From the IMG/VR virus record IMGVR_UViG_3300021420_000096, positions 1 to 32,825 of that record: a stretch of DNA of 32,825 bases; one strand, written 5' to 3'. Below the pieces are notes generated by a model. That model searched no databases. It was not told where the DNA came from and saw only the letters and a list, made by a program, of their open reading frames with translations. Origin of the DNA: a virus. This document shows, one piece after another, positions 14,903 to 21,364 of this stretch (positions within the stretch are counted from its first letter, which is position 1; each line of letters starts with the position of its first letter). The position numbers and the translations under genes were made by a program.

Positions 14903-15135
14903 CTTATCCGGCGCTGGTCAACCCGTTTATGTTCGAGACGCAGTCTGCGACCTCGGTTGCGCACGGTTGCTCGGACTGCGGCTTCCGGCCGCCATGTGGC
15001 ACGCAATGCCCGCACGTCAGCCAGCTTATGCAAGATTTGCAGGAGCTGACGGCATACGAGCATGAGCCGGTGCCGGCTTTTTTGACCCGGCCGCGACAGG
15101 AGCGGAAGAAACCATGCCGGAATCGCGCAACCTGA
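14899..15135 (+). CDS. Small Cys-rich protein, possible zinc binding
   Basis: A 78-residue protein with CSDCGFRPPCGTQCPH, giving four Cys and one His within 16 residues, a possible zinc site. The rest is acidic then basic with no domain. It overlaps the upstream gene by 4 nt and the downstream HTH gene by 22 nt. Confidence 0.65.
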   Translation: MTYPALVNPFMFETQSATSVAHGCSDCGFRPPCGTQCPHVSQLMQDLQELTAYEHEPVPAFLTRPRQERKKPCRNRAT

Positions 15136-15302
15136 TCACATTCAAGGCGGCGATGGAAAAGCTCGGCTGCAAGCGCGACAAGGTCTATCGGCTGATCCGC
15201 GAGAAGAAGTTGCTCGCCTACAAGGATGGACCGCGCACCATGGTCGATGCCGATAGCCTCGCGACGTACCAGGCGTCGTTGCCGAAGCTCGAATTGAGAT
15301 AA
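15114..15302 (+). CDS. Excisionase/MerR-like helix-turn-helix protein
   Basis: A 62-residue protein. LITFKAAMEKLGCKRDKVYRLIREKKLLAYKDGPRTMVDADSLATYQ matches the AlpA/Xis-type wHTH (target site recognition helix followed by the R-T-x-V-x-x-x-x-L wing). It could be a recombination directionality factor for the integrase at 17242, or a regulator. Its TAA stop is merged with the first unit of pentamer array 2. Confidence 0.75.
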   Translation: MPESRNLITFKAAMEKLGCKRDKVYRLIREKKLLAYKDGPRTMVDADSLATYQASLPKLELR

Positions 15303-15450
15303 CAACACTGCACGGCACGTTACGCCACCACACAACACGGCGCGGCACACTACTACACAACACAACACTGCACGGCCCAACACAGCACGTTACTGCACCC
15401 CACGGCCCATCACAACCCTGCACGACACACCGCTGCACATCACACCACTG
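15301..15450 (+). repeat. Pentanucleotide array 2 (30 units of CACNN)
   Basis: Thirty consecutive 5-nt units with no insertion or deletion. Position 3 is C in all 30, position 1 is C in 26, position 2 is A in 25, while positions 4-5 vary freely (TG, GG, GT, AA, AC, CC and others). The array begins at the stop codon of the HTH gene and ends 12 nt before the next ATG, where GGAGCATAGGAAA supplies the ribosome-binding site. It contains no plus-strand stop in any frame. Confidence 0.95.
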
Positions 15451-15462
15451 GAGCATAGGAAA

Positions 15463-16026
15463 ATGTACCGAGCTACTGTTACGATCAGAGGAACCGCGCC
15501 GCTCTCGCAGTCGCGCCAGCACTTCACCGATAAACTCGACGGCGAAACCGAGAGTGAGTACGATCTGCGCTGCTGGCGCGAGAAGTGCAACTATGACGAG
15601 GACGGCGTTGTCTTTGTCCCGGCCATGGCCTTCAAGCAGGCGATGGACACCGCGGCCAAGCGGCTGAACATCAAGGACTCCGACAACAAGCGCGCCACCC
15701 TGACCAAGTATTTCGTCAGCGACGTGGTCTGCGAGGCGAACTTGTCGATCGGCGTCCACAAGGACGAGATGCCCTGCATCAGGATTTCGGCCAATGTCGA
15801 TGGCGTGCGCGGATCGGGAAAGCGCGTGCCGCGCACGTTTCCGCAGATTCAGGAATGGGGCGGCACCACCACCTTCTTCATCATGGACGATAAGGTGTCG
15901 CACGAGATGTTCGAGAAAGTGCTCGGCGTCGCGGCAAGGTCGGTCGGCGTCGGGCAGTTCAGGCCCGAGAAGGGCGGCCTCAACGGGCGCTTCGAGGTCT
16001 TGAAGGTCAAGTACGAAAAGGTTTGA
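15463..16026 (+). CDS. Conserved phage protein, possibly RAMP/Cas7-like nucleic-acid binding fold
   Basis: A 187-residue protein, single domain. Visible segments: RGTAPLSQSRQH near residue 9, ESEYDLRCWREKCNYDEDG, VVFVPAMAFKQAMDTAAK, then a late glycine-rich VGVGQFRPEKGGLNGRFEV. The order (strand, acidic-basic helix, VFxPxxAF, and C-terminal G-x-FRPxxGGxxGRF loop) recalls Cas7-type RAMP proteins, but this is a by-eye resemblance. The gene is bracketed by pentamer arrays 2 and 3. It may be a single-strand-binding protein; a structural comparison would decide. Confidence 0.7.
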   Translation: MYRATVTIRGTAPLSQSRQHFTDKLDGETESEYDLRCWREKCNYDEDGVVFVPAMAFKQAMDTAAKRLNIKDSDNKRATLTKYFVSDVVCEANLSIGVHKDEMPCIRISANVDGVRGSGKRVPRTFPQIQEWGGTTTFFIMDDKVSHEMFEKVLGVAARSVGVGQFRPEKGGLNGRFEVLKVKYEKV

Positions 16027-16029
16027 CGC

Positions 16030-16084
16030 CACGACACTTCACGCCACAACACATCGCTACACCTCGCCTCACGGCACAACACAG
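16030..16084 (+). repeat. Pentanucleotide array 3 (11 units of CACNN)
   Basis: Eleven phase-locked units beginning 4 nt after the stop at 16026 and ending 11 nt before ATG 16096. Position 3 is C in all 11; two units are CGCNN. The array makes up nearly the entire intergenic gap. Confidence 0.93.
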
Positions 16085-16095
16085 GACAATGCCCG

Positions 16096-16569
16096 ATGCC
16101 CCTTACCTTCGATCGTTCGCCTGACACCGCCGACGTCATCGCGGCGCTGCGCGGCGTCAATGGCGAGATCAGCTACAAAGACCTGGCCAAGCAAGCCGGC
16201 GTATCAATCCCGCGCCTCAAGCAGGTGCTGCCTTCGGCACGCCGCGTGCTGTTCGCCGAGAATGAGATTCTATTCGGTTGCGTTTGGGGCCAAGGTCTTA
16301 GGCGCATGACCGACCAGGATAAGGTCCGCAAGCCCGAGGCATTCAAGAAGCGCGTGTTCCGCGGCGCCGGCCGCGAGCTGAAGCATCTCGAAAGCATCGA
16401 TCTCGGCCGGCTGTCGAAATCCGACCAGCACATCACCACCACCAACCGCACGATCCTGGAGTTGATGCGGCGAGAGGCGCAGGTCAAGACCGAGGCGCCT
16501 GCTCCAATGCAGACCGCTCCGAAACCGCTCCCGAATATGGGCCGTCTGGTTCCGAAGCGGTCCAGCTAA
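16096..16569 (+). CDS. Protein with N-terminal winged-helix-like segment, function unknown
   Basis: A 157-residue protein. The first 75 residues (DVIAALRGVNGEISYKDLAKQAGVSIPRLKQVLPSARRVLFAENEILFGC) look like a winged HTH. A basic middle (KKRVFRGAGRELKHLESIDL) and Pro-rich C-terminus follow. CAGGACAATGCCCG before the ATG gives a modest ribosome-binding site. It is flanked by pentamer arrays on both sides. Regulator is plausible; no family is recognised. Confidence 0.7.
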   Translation: MPLTFDRSPDTADVIAALRGVNGEISYKDLAKQAGVSIPRLKQVLPSARRVLFAENEILFGCVWGQGLRRMTDQDKVRKPEAFKKRVFRGAGRELKHLESIDLGRLSKSDQHITTTNRTILELMRREAQVKTEAPAPMQTAPKPLPNMGRLVPKRSS

Positions 16570-16573
16570 TCGT

Positions 16574-16836
16574 CACCTGACTACACCGCACCTCATAGCA
16601 CTACACCCCACGCCACTTCACAGCATCTCACGACGCCCCACGTCACAACACGCCGCAACGCAACACAACACGCTACGTTACGTCATGCCGCCACACCTCA
16701 CGACCCAGCACGTCACCCCGCTTCACACCACGACACGACAGCAGCGCAACCGTTTTCACACCACACCACGACACGACTCGGCACAACACAACCCTCCGCA
16801 CCACGGCACGCCCCGTCACGTCACGCCACATCACCC
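16574..16836 (+). repeat. Pentanucleotide array 4 (33 + 16 units of CACNN)
   Basis: The longest gap-filling array, between convergent genes. Units run in one register from 16574 to 16738 (33 units, position 3 C in 30 and T in 3). An 18-nt interruption (16739-16756) shifts the phase, and a second run covers 16757-16836 (16 units, position 3 C in all). The last units overlap the stop codon of the minus-strand gene ending at 16821. Histidine/threonine-rich plus-strand frames across it are by-products of the repeat. Confidence 0.93.
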
Positions 16837-17123
16837 GCGCGCTGGCGGTTCGCGATCCTGGTCTTCATTTCCCGCGCCGCGTCGATGCCGCGTTTGCAGG
16901 CGGCGAGAAGTTCGGCGGTCGACCTTTCCAGCTCGGCGAACGTGGGCGCAGTGTTCGCGAACGTGGGCCGAACGTTCGCGAACGTTTTAGGTTTTTCAAC
17001 AGGTTGGTCCGATTTGAGTGCCGATTTGTTCTTTTGGCGTTGCCGGAATGCGCGACCGCGTTCGGCCGACGTTAGCGGGCGCTTGACCGGCGCCGGATGT
17101 AGCGTAACGATGTTCTCAGCCAT
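16821..17123 (-). CDS. Basic phage protein with short TFAN repeats
   Basis: A 100-residue protein starting MAENIVTLHPAPVKRPLTSA, an N-terminus with an AERGRAFRQRQKNK basic region typical of small rhizobial phage proteins. The middle has repeats FANVRPTFANTAPTFAELE, coded by near-palindromic DNA (AACGTTCGCGAACGTT at 16971-16986). The C-terminus is helical. The final codons (D-V-A-stop) lie within pentamer array 4. AACGGGAGA precedes the ATG. Confidence 0.65.
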   Translation of the reverse strand: MAENIVTLHPAPVKRPLTSAERGRAFRQRQKNKSALKSDQPVEKPKTFANVRPTFANTAPTFAELERSTAELLAACKRGIDAAREMKTRIANRQRAGDVA

Positions 17124-17154
17124 TGAAATCTCCCGTTAAGGTTTCGGCGGTTAG

Positions 17155-17188
17155 GCGTGACGTTCGGGGTTCCAGCCCGACGTCACGC
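17155..17188. other. Strong inverted repeat (stem 9 + 4 bp)
   Basis: GCGTGACGT pairs with ACGTCACGC and CGGG with CCCG around a 7-nt loop, with one unpaired T. It lies between array 5 and the start of the minus-strand gene at 17123. There is no T-run on either side, so it is not a clear intrinsic terminator. It could be a leader structure for the 17123 gene or limit read-through from the integrase. Confidence 0.7.
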
Positions 17189-17197
17189 TGCTTTCAG

Positions 17198-17257
17198 CAC
17201 GACACTACACTACGCTTCACGGCACGACGCGGCACGCCACTTCACGCCACATCACGC
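17198..17257 (+). repeat. Pentanucleotide array 5 (12 units of CACNN)
   Basis: Twelve units, position 3 C in all 12. It overlaps the 3' end of the integrase gene by 16 nt and supplies its last codons and stop. The 14-mer TCACGCCACATCAC at 17242-17255 is identical to 16821-16834, where it also forms the stop of a minus-strand gene. Here the CAC face is antisense to both flanking genes. Confidence 0.92.
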
Positions 17258-18492
17258 TTATCGAGACGCACCACGTTGTCACCGACCATGGTGTCGATCC
17301 GGTCCGACCAATGCTGCATCAGCCGCGCGCGTGCAGCAAACAACGATAGCGGACCGGTCCTGTTGTAGATCGACTTGACCGATGACTCGTCCAAATGGGC
17401 GAGTTGTAGCTCGATCACGTCGGCATCCCAGCGCTTGTTCTCCTCGGCGTCGACCTCGGCATTGAGCAACGTCGAGAACGTGGTCCTAAAACCGTGTGCA
17501 CAATGCTGGCTGGCGGTATCGAAGCCGAGATGACGCAGCCGCCGGCATAGTGCCATGTCGGAGATCGGCTGATCCTTGGTCGCAGAGAACACGTATTGGC
17601 GCTGGCCGGTGATCCGCTTGACTTCCTCCAAGAGGGCAAGAGCCTGGCGCGACAGCGGAACGACATGCTCCTTGTCCATCTTCATTTTCTCGGCAGAAAT
17701 GGTCCACCGCGCCAGCGTGAAGTCAAAGTCCCCCCACTCGGCGCTAGCGATCTCGCCCGGACGCACCACGGTCAGGCTGATGAACCGCAGCGCGTACCCG
17801 ACGATATCGCGATAGCGTCCGCGCTCGAATGGCACGGCCATTTTCTGGAACAGCCCCATTACATCCTTTTCCCGGGTCAGCGCCGGCCGTGGCGTGGAGT
17901 TGTTATCGATGAGCTGCGCGCCGAGATTACGGAATGGATTGACCATGGTGCCGTCGAGATCGGCATAGTCGAAAATCTTCTCGCCGGCCGATCGCACCCG
18001 ATCGCGGTTTTCAAGGGTACCCTCGGTCTCAAATTCCCGCAGGTACACGATGACATCGCTGCGCTTGACCTCCGACAAGGGCTTAGTGCCGAACTCCTCT
18101 TTCAGGTAGTCGACGAACCGCTGCTTGCCGACAATGGTGCGCTCACTGAGCGGCGGCTGCAGGTTTTTCTGCTTCTCCATCCATTCATCAGCCCACTCGG
18201 CGAAAGGGCGGAGGGCAGCCTCCGTGCGCTTGGCCTCCGCCTTAGCCGCGGCGGGATCGATGCCGTTGGCGAGCAGCCGTTTGGCATCGTCGCGCTTCTT
18301 GCGGGCATCAAGCAGGCCGATCGCGGGATAGGGGCCGATGTTCAGTTCCTTCTGCTTGCCCTGAAAGCGATAGGCCAGCCGCCAGATTTTGGCCCCGGTG
18401 GTGGTGACGAACAGGAACAGGCCTTCGGCATCGGAGACTTTATAGGCCTTGTCCCGCCGCTTCAGGGCCTCAATGGTTTTGACGTTCAACAT
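17242..18492 (-). CDS. int: Tyrosine-recombinase integrase (DUF4102/P4-like)
   Basis: A 416-residue phage integrase. The N-terminal DUF4102 arm-binding domain (KAYKVSDAEGLFLFVTTTG, KIWRLAYRFQGKQKELNIGPYP) is followed by a core-binding domain and the catalytic domain. Catalytic segments: VVRPGEIASAEW (Arg), HCAHGFRTTFSTLLN (HxxR), QLAHLDESSVKSIYNRTG (His and the nucleophilic Tyr). All are intact. I chose ATG 18492 (MLNVKTIEALK) because GAGAGG lies 5 nt upstream; a start at 18540 would add non-family residues. It should integrate at a tRNA 3' end, matching the att core found upstream. Confidence 0.95.
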   Translation of the reverse strand: MLNVKTIEALKRRDKAYKVSDAEGLFLFVTTTGAKIWRLAYRFQGKQKELNIGPYPAIGLLDARKKRDDAKRLLANGIDPAAAKAEAKRTEAALRPFAEWADEWMEKQKNLQPPLSERTIVGKQRFVDYLKEEFGTKPLSEVKRSDVIVYLREFETEGTLENRDRVRSAGEKIFDYADLDGTMVNPFRNLGAQLIDNNSTPRPALTREKDVMGLFQKMAVPFERGRYRDIVGYALRFISLTVVRPGEIASAEWGDFDFTLARWTISAEKMKMDKEHVVPLSRQALALLEEVKRITGQRQYVFSATKDQPISDMALCRRLRHLGFDTASQHCAHGFRTTFSTLLNAEVDAEENKRWDADVIELQLAHLDESSVKSIYNRTGPLSLFAARARLMQHWSDRIDTMVGDNVVRLDKRDVA

Positions 18493-18511
18493 GGTGTCCT
18501 CTCGGGTTACG

Positions 18512-18773
18512 ATCCCAACCGATCCCAACAAGAATCCCAACAGAATTTCCCGTCAGTGGCAAACATCGGCCGGCATCAACAGACACCATCATATGCAGAA
18601 GTGCCCGGTTTACAAGGCTAACTTTGATGTTGTTGGGATGGTAACCGACACGGCCCGACATGGTCAGAAAGGGCACTTGGCTCCCCGGGCTGGAGTCGAA
18701 ATAACGACCTAACCGCTGGTTCTGCTTATGTTTTCCGGGTCGGCTTTTCGATGGTCCCAACCAAAATCCCAAC
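18512..18773. promoter_or_regulatory. attP: attP region with integrase arm-type repeats
   Basis: ATCCCAAC/GTTGGGAT octamers flank the tRNA-like core: 18512, 18522 and 18534 (minus sense), 18632 (plus sense), 18754 (one mismatch) and 18766 (minus sense). Pairs 12 bp apart form a repeated module GTTGGGATTNNNGTTGGGAY, at 18522-18541 and 18754-18773. Positions on both sides of the core fit P and P' arm sites bound by the DUF4102 domain. No protein-coding gene is seen between 18493 and 18913. Confidence 0.75.
18678..18700 (-). other. Candidate attP core: tRNA 3'-end identity segment
   Basis: On the minus strand this reads TTCGACT (T-loop), CCAGC (T-stem 3' strand), CCGGGGA (acceptor 3' strand), G, CCA. 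The segment fits exactly the 3' end of a tRNA with acceptor 5' strand TCCCCGG. Weaker similarity (GGTCGTTA) continues upstream, reminiscent of a tRNA-Asn 3' half from memory. The rest of a tRNA is absent, so it is an att identity block and not a gene. Confidence 0.75.
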
Positions 18774-18913
18774 GAGATTTAACTTTTTGCGGCGCAATCA
18801 CAACTGCGTGTGTAAACCGTGAGGCTGAATAAAATTATACCTACCGGTGTCCCCGAAGAAGCGTTAGGATACCGTTATTTCGGCGGATCGGGAGCTACCA
18901 AGAGGATTTCTAC

Positions 18914-19204
18914 GTGCACGATTTAGGCTTGCGCAAAAAACACATTGGAAAGTTGCTGGAAAGAACAAGAAGACTTCGGGGGTTAACAGCAGATGAGGTA
19001 GCGGTCCGGTGCAATGTCACCCGTGGCCGGGTCTACCAGTGGGAAAAGCAATCCTTCGTTCTGCCCAAGAACTTACCGCTGTTGTCGGTCGCTTTGGCGT
19101 TGCCGCTTCGAGTGCTGCTCGACGAGAACGGCCCGCGGCCTTCCTCCTCAAAAAAATATCGATTGTCTAATATCGTACAAGGTAACGCACGATGCCCGTT
19201 TTAG
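18914..19204 (+). CDS. XRE-type helix-turn-helix regulator
   Basis: A 96-residue protein from a GTG with AGAGGA 7 nt upstream. HIGKLLERTRRLRGLTADEVAVRCNVTRGRVYQWEKQSFVLPKNLPLLSVAL is a standard XRE HTH. No C-terminal protease or oligomerisation domain as in CI. It is next to attP, so it could be the Cro or repressor of the lysogeny switch. The 3' end of the gene is AT-rich and contains a palindromic site (19164-19179) like those at 21285 and 31555. Confidence 0.75.
   Translation: MHDLGLRKKHIGKLLERTRRLRGLTADEVAVRCNVTRGRVYQWEKQSFVLPKNLPLLSVALALPLRVLLDENGPRPSSSKKYRLSNIVQGNARCPF
19164..19179. promoter_or_regulatory. Candidate operator TGTC-N8-(G/T)ACA
   Basis: TGTCTAATATCGTACA, inside the 3' end of the XRE gene and directly after CAAAAAAATATCG. 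It is one mismatch from the TGTC-N8-GACA pattern. Confidence 0.4.
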
Positions 19205-19251
19205 TTGTGCAAGCGCGACCAAATCCCGTCATTGTATAAAATCGGACTGAT

Positions 19252-19284
19252 CGACCTCGGCGCACGTTTAAGGTGCCGAGGTCG
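19252..19284. other. Long hairpin downstream of the XRE gene
   Basis: CGACCTCGGC(G)CAC pairs with GTGCCGAGGTCG around GTTTAAG (12 bp with a 1-nt bulge). No immediate T-run, although CTTTTTA occurs about 20 nt later. A second perfect 8-bp hairpin CGACTCAT/ATGAGTCG is at 19373-19396. A TATAAA box lies just upstream at 19235-19240, so a structured non-coding RNA is possible. The region 19205-19430 shows no convincing gene. Confidence 0.6.
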
Positions 19285-19298
19285 GTTGATAAACCAAG

Positions 19299-19314
19299 AA
19301 TCACTTTTTAGACA
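19299..19314. promoter_or_regulatory. Candidate operator, half-degenerate
   Basis: AATCACTTTTTAGACA keeps the right half (TTTTTAGACA) shared with 21285, 31464 and, in part, 31555; the left half has two mismatches to TGTC. Confidence 0.4.
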
Positions 19315-19430
19315 TCTTGACGCCACGGGGTTCCCGGGTGTTCAACCTTGGGGCAGCCCCGGGTCGCGCACACGACTCATAACCAGCGATGAGTCGCTAC
19401 GGCAGTAGGGTCCGGGGCTGCGCCATAGGG

Positions 19431-19635
19431 CACTACATCGCACGGCACATCATCGCACCTCACAACATCTCATGCCACTCGACGGCACACCACACTACGG
19501 CACGGCACGCTACGGCACGGCACAAGACGGTCCACCACAACACCACGCAACACACCCCGACACGGCACAGCACTCCACGACGCGGCACGACACAGCGCCA
19601 CACAGCACACTACTTTGCGCCACACCACACCACAT
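19431..19635 (+). repeat. Pentanucleotide array 6 (41 units of CACNN)
   Basis: The longest unbroken array: 41 units with no register change over 205 nt. Position 3 is C in 37 and T in 4. A further TACTT TGCGC pair near the end is still in phase. It ends about 30 nt before ATG 19666. Confidence 0.95.
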
Positions 19636-19665
19636 GCGTTCCCATTGAGTTAGGAAATTGCCCGC

Positions 19666-19860
19666 ATGAAACACCATCCCCCTCCGGCGGATCGGCGCAA
19701 GCCGATCACACATCGAAAGCTGGTCTTTTCTCTTGGTCGCTTTGTTGATCCCGGTGATCTGTTCTTGCCACGTGAACAGTTCCTGCGCGCGGTGTTGGAT
19801 CGCATCGTCAACTATCTTAGCTCGCCTGTCCCGAAGGAGACTCCACGAAACCAAAATTAG
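19666..19860 (+). CDS. Small protein of unknown function downstream of array 6
   Basis: A 64-residue protein with HRKLVFSLGRFVDPGDLFLP followed by REQFLRAVLDRIVNYLSS, which looks like a folded, natural sequence. TTAGGAAA lies about 8 nt before the ATG. Position matches the rule that an array precedes a gene start. A 144-residue minus-strand frame covers the same DNA, but runs into the array and looks like a shadow. Confidence 0.5.
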   Translation: MKHHPPPADRRKPITHRKLVFSLGRFVDPGDLFLPREQFLRAVLDRIVNYLSSPVPKETPRNQN

Positions 19861-19928
19861 TTTGACTCGCTCTTTGGTCTCGGCGCGGAATGTCAGCGTT
19901 GCTTTCAACATTCTGGAGCTACAACACC

Positions 19929-20372
19929 ATGCACAAGCCACTGTCTGTTACCGAGCGCGCCAAGCTGCAACTCGCCGAGGAAGTCAAGACGATGACCCGG
20001 CGCGAGAAGCTTCTGCGTCTCGCCGAGATCGCGCGCGGCGGCCGTAACACGCTTCTCACCAAGGGTCTCAAGCTGCTCGGGTGGGCGCAGTATTACGAAA
20101 ACACTTGGGCGATCTTCCACAATCTGGAATTTATGACTTCGTTCGACCTTGGTCGGAGCTTTAGCCCTGCATCGGTGTTCGATGCCGCGGCGAAGGACCC
20201 GGTCTTGTTTGACGCCGGCCTTCGGCCGGACCAGGGCGAGAGCGTTTCCGCGCTGCGCGCCATGGAGTTCTTCGAGCTGAAGCAAAAGGAACTGCACGAG
20301 TTTTCCTGCAACTGCGGTGGCGCGGTCACGAATGACGCGATGGCTGCTCGGATCGAAAAGCTCGCCGGCTGA
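19929..20372 (+). CDS. Conserved phage protein of unknown function
   Basis: A 147-residue protein from ATG 19929, which has GGAG 10 nt upstream; a longer start at 19890 lacks one. Contents: ERAKLQLAEEVKTMTRREKLLRLAEIARGG, then WAQYYENTWAIFHNLEFM and a C-terminal FSCNCGGAVTNDAM with two Cys. No known domain. It ends at an intrinsic terminator, so it closes its transcript. Confidence 0.7.
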   Translation: MHKPLSVTERAKLQLAEEVKTMTRREKLLRLAEIARGGRNTLLTKGLKLLGWAQYYENTWAIFHNLEFMTSFDLGRSFSPASVFDAAAKDPVLFDAGLRPDQGESVSALRAMEFFELKQKELHEFSCNCGGAVTNDAMAARIEKLAG

Positions 20373-20438
20373 TGGGATCGCCAGCGGGGGACAAAGAACC
20401 AGCCCTCTGCGTTTCCCGCAACTTCCGGTGATGGGAAG

Positions 20439-20466
20439 CCCCCGCTGTGACAGCAGCGGGGGTTTT
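20439..20466 (+). terminator. Intrinsic terminator
   Basis: CCCCCGCTG pairs with CAGCGGGGG around a 6-nt loop (9 bp), followed by TTTTCT. It serves the plus-strand gene ending at 20372 and sits next to the stop of the convergent Crp/Fnr gene (20468). Confidence 0.9.
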
Positions 20467-20467
20467 C

Positions 20468-21109
20468 TCATTTGCGCTTGATCTTGGCTTCGCTGACCTG
20501 CGCCAACTTGGACGCGTTCGTGATTTCGATGGCGCCGTTGTACTTGATGTAACCAAGCGCGCGAAAGCGCGTCATGAACTGATTCACGCGTGGCCTGGTA
20601 GTGCCGATCATTTCGGCAAGCATCTCCTGGCTGATCGCGGCGGGGATGGGCCGCTCGTTTCCATCGCCATTGATGTGCGCCAAAAGCAACAGAAGCCGAG
20701 CAAGACGCTTCTCGCTCGGATTGAAAAGCTGATCAACGAAGTCCGCCTGAATGCGATTATTGCGTTGTACCAAGCATCCAATGAAGCCCTGCAGGAAGCG
20801 GTGATCCTCAAGCAAGCGATTGATCGCCTCTCTGCTGATCGAGATCACACGGCTCGGCATCAAGGTGACCGTGGTCGCCGTCCAGTTCGACGCGCCCTCA
20901 AGCGAGGTCTCGCCGAAAAACTGGCCTGGTTCGATGACGCCGATCGCGGCGCCGGAAACCGTGATGCTCACCAGCCCTTCCTCAAGGAAGTAGATCGCCT
21001 CTGCCGGCTGATCCTTCGCATAAATCGTCTCGCCGCTCTTGTAGCGCGTGGTGGTCTTGCCTTTCACCACCTTCGACAAAAACGTCTCGGGGCTGAACTT
21101 TCGGTCCAT
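20468..21109 (-). CDS. Crp/Fnr-family transcription regulator
   Basis: A 213-residue protein from ATG 21109 (MDRKFSPETFLSKVVKGKTT), which has AATAGGAA upstream. Cyclic-nucleotide-binding-like β-roll: YKSGETIYAKDQPAEAIYFLEEGLVSITV, PGQFFGETSLEG (phosphate-binding-cassette region). Dimer helix follows, then a wHTH: ISQEMLAEMIGTTRPRVNQFMTRFRALGYI. No Fnr-type Cys cluster. Bradyrhizobium genomes carry many such proteins. Phage carriage suggests it links phage or host genes to cell state. It is divergent from the 21365 gene. Confidence 0.88.
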   Translation of the reverse strand: MDRKFSPETFLSKVVKGKTTTRYKSGETIYAKDQPAEAIYFLEEGLVSITVSGAAIGVIEPGQFFGETSLEGASNWTATTVTLMPSRVISISREAINRLLEDHRFLQGFIGCLVQRNNRIQADFVDQLFNPSEKRLARLLLLLAHINGDGNERPIPAAISQEMLAEMIGTTRPRVNQFMTRFRALGYIKYNGAIEITNASKLAQVSEAKIKRK

Positions 21110-21284
21110 TTCATTTCCTATTCTCTCCCCAGGTGCGTTCATTGTGATCAACCTGTACATGTGATGCCGCCTTTCCCGCTCCCCGCTTGCGGTCTCTTTT
21201 TCGCAACCAGCCCCAGATTTTTTGCAAGCACAGCTTGCGCAATAATCGGAACCTGATTATCGTTTTGCTAACACCTTGGCTAGA

Positions 21285-21300
21285 TGTCCTTTTTTAGACA
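21285..21300. promoter_or_regulatory. Candidate operator TGTCCTTTTTTAGACA
   Basis: A 16-bp imperfect palindrome TGTC-N8-GACA in the 255-nt divergent gap (21110-21364) between the Crp/Fnr gene and 21365. TAGACA could double as a -35. Same architecture at 31464 and 31555. Nothing else is recognised in the gap. Confidence 0.5.
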
Positions 21301-21364
21301 ACCGACCTTAGGTGGATTAACCCTAACCTAGCGGATTACGTGTAACTGCAACCGGAGCAGCCTG

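Noticed and set aside
15301-15450. Pentamer arrays as CRISPR, iterons or protein-coding His/Thr-rich genes
   Set aside because: No repeat-spacer layout, unit far too short for CRISPR, and the open frames exist because CACNN cannot easily form stops. Frames are not phased by 3.
17155-17188. Intrinsic terminator for the integrase
   Set aside because: Strong stem but no T-run on either strand.
17596-18621. Plus-strand frame of 341 codons
   Set aside because: Lies opposite the integrase, whose catalytic motifs are intact; runs into the attP region.
18678-18760. Complete tRNA gene on the minus strand
   Set aside because: Only the 3' end fits. No D-arm, no matching 5' acceptor strand, and the T-stem 5' strand does not pair.
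19510-19941. Minus-strand frame covering the 19666 gene
   Set aside because: Its C-terminal third is the reverse of array 6 and its start lies in the next gene; the plus-strand frame fits the array-then-gene pattern better, though not proven.
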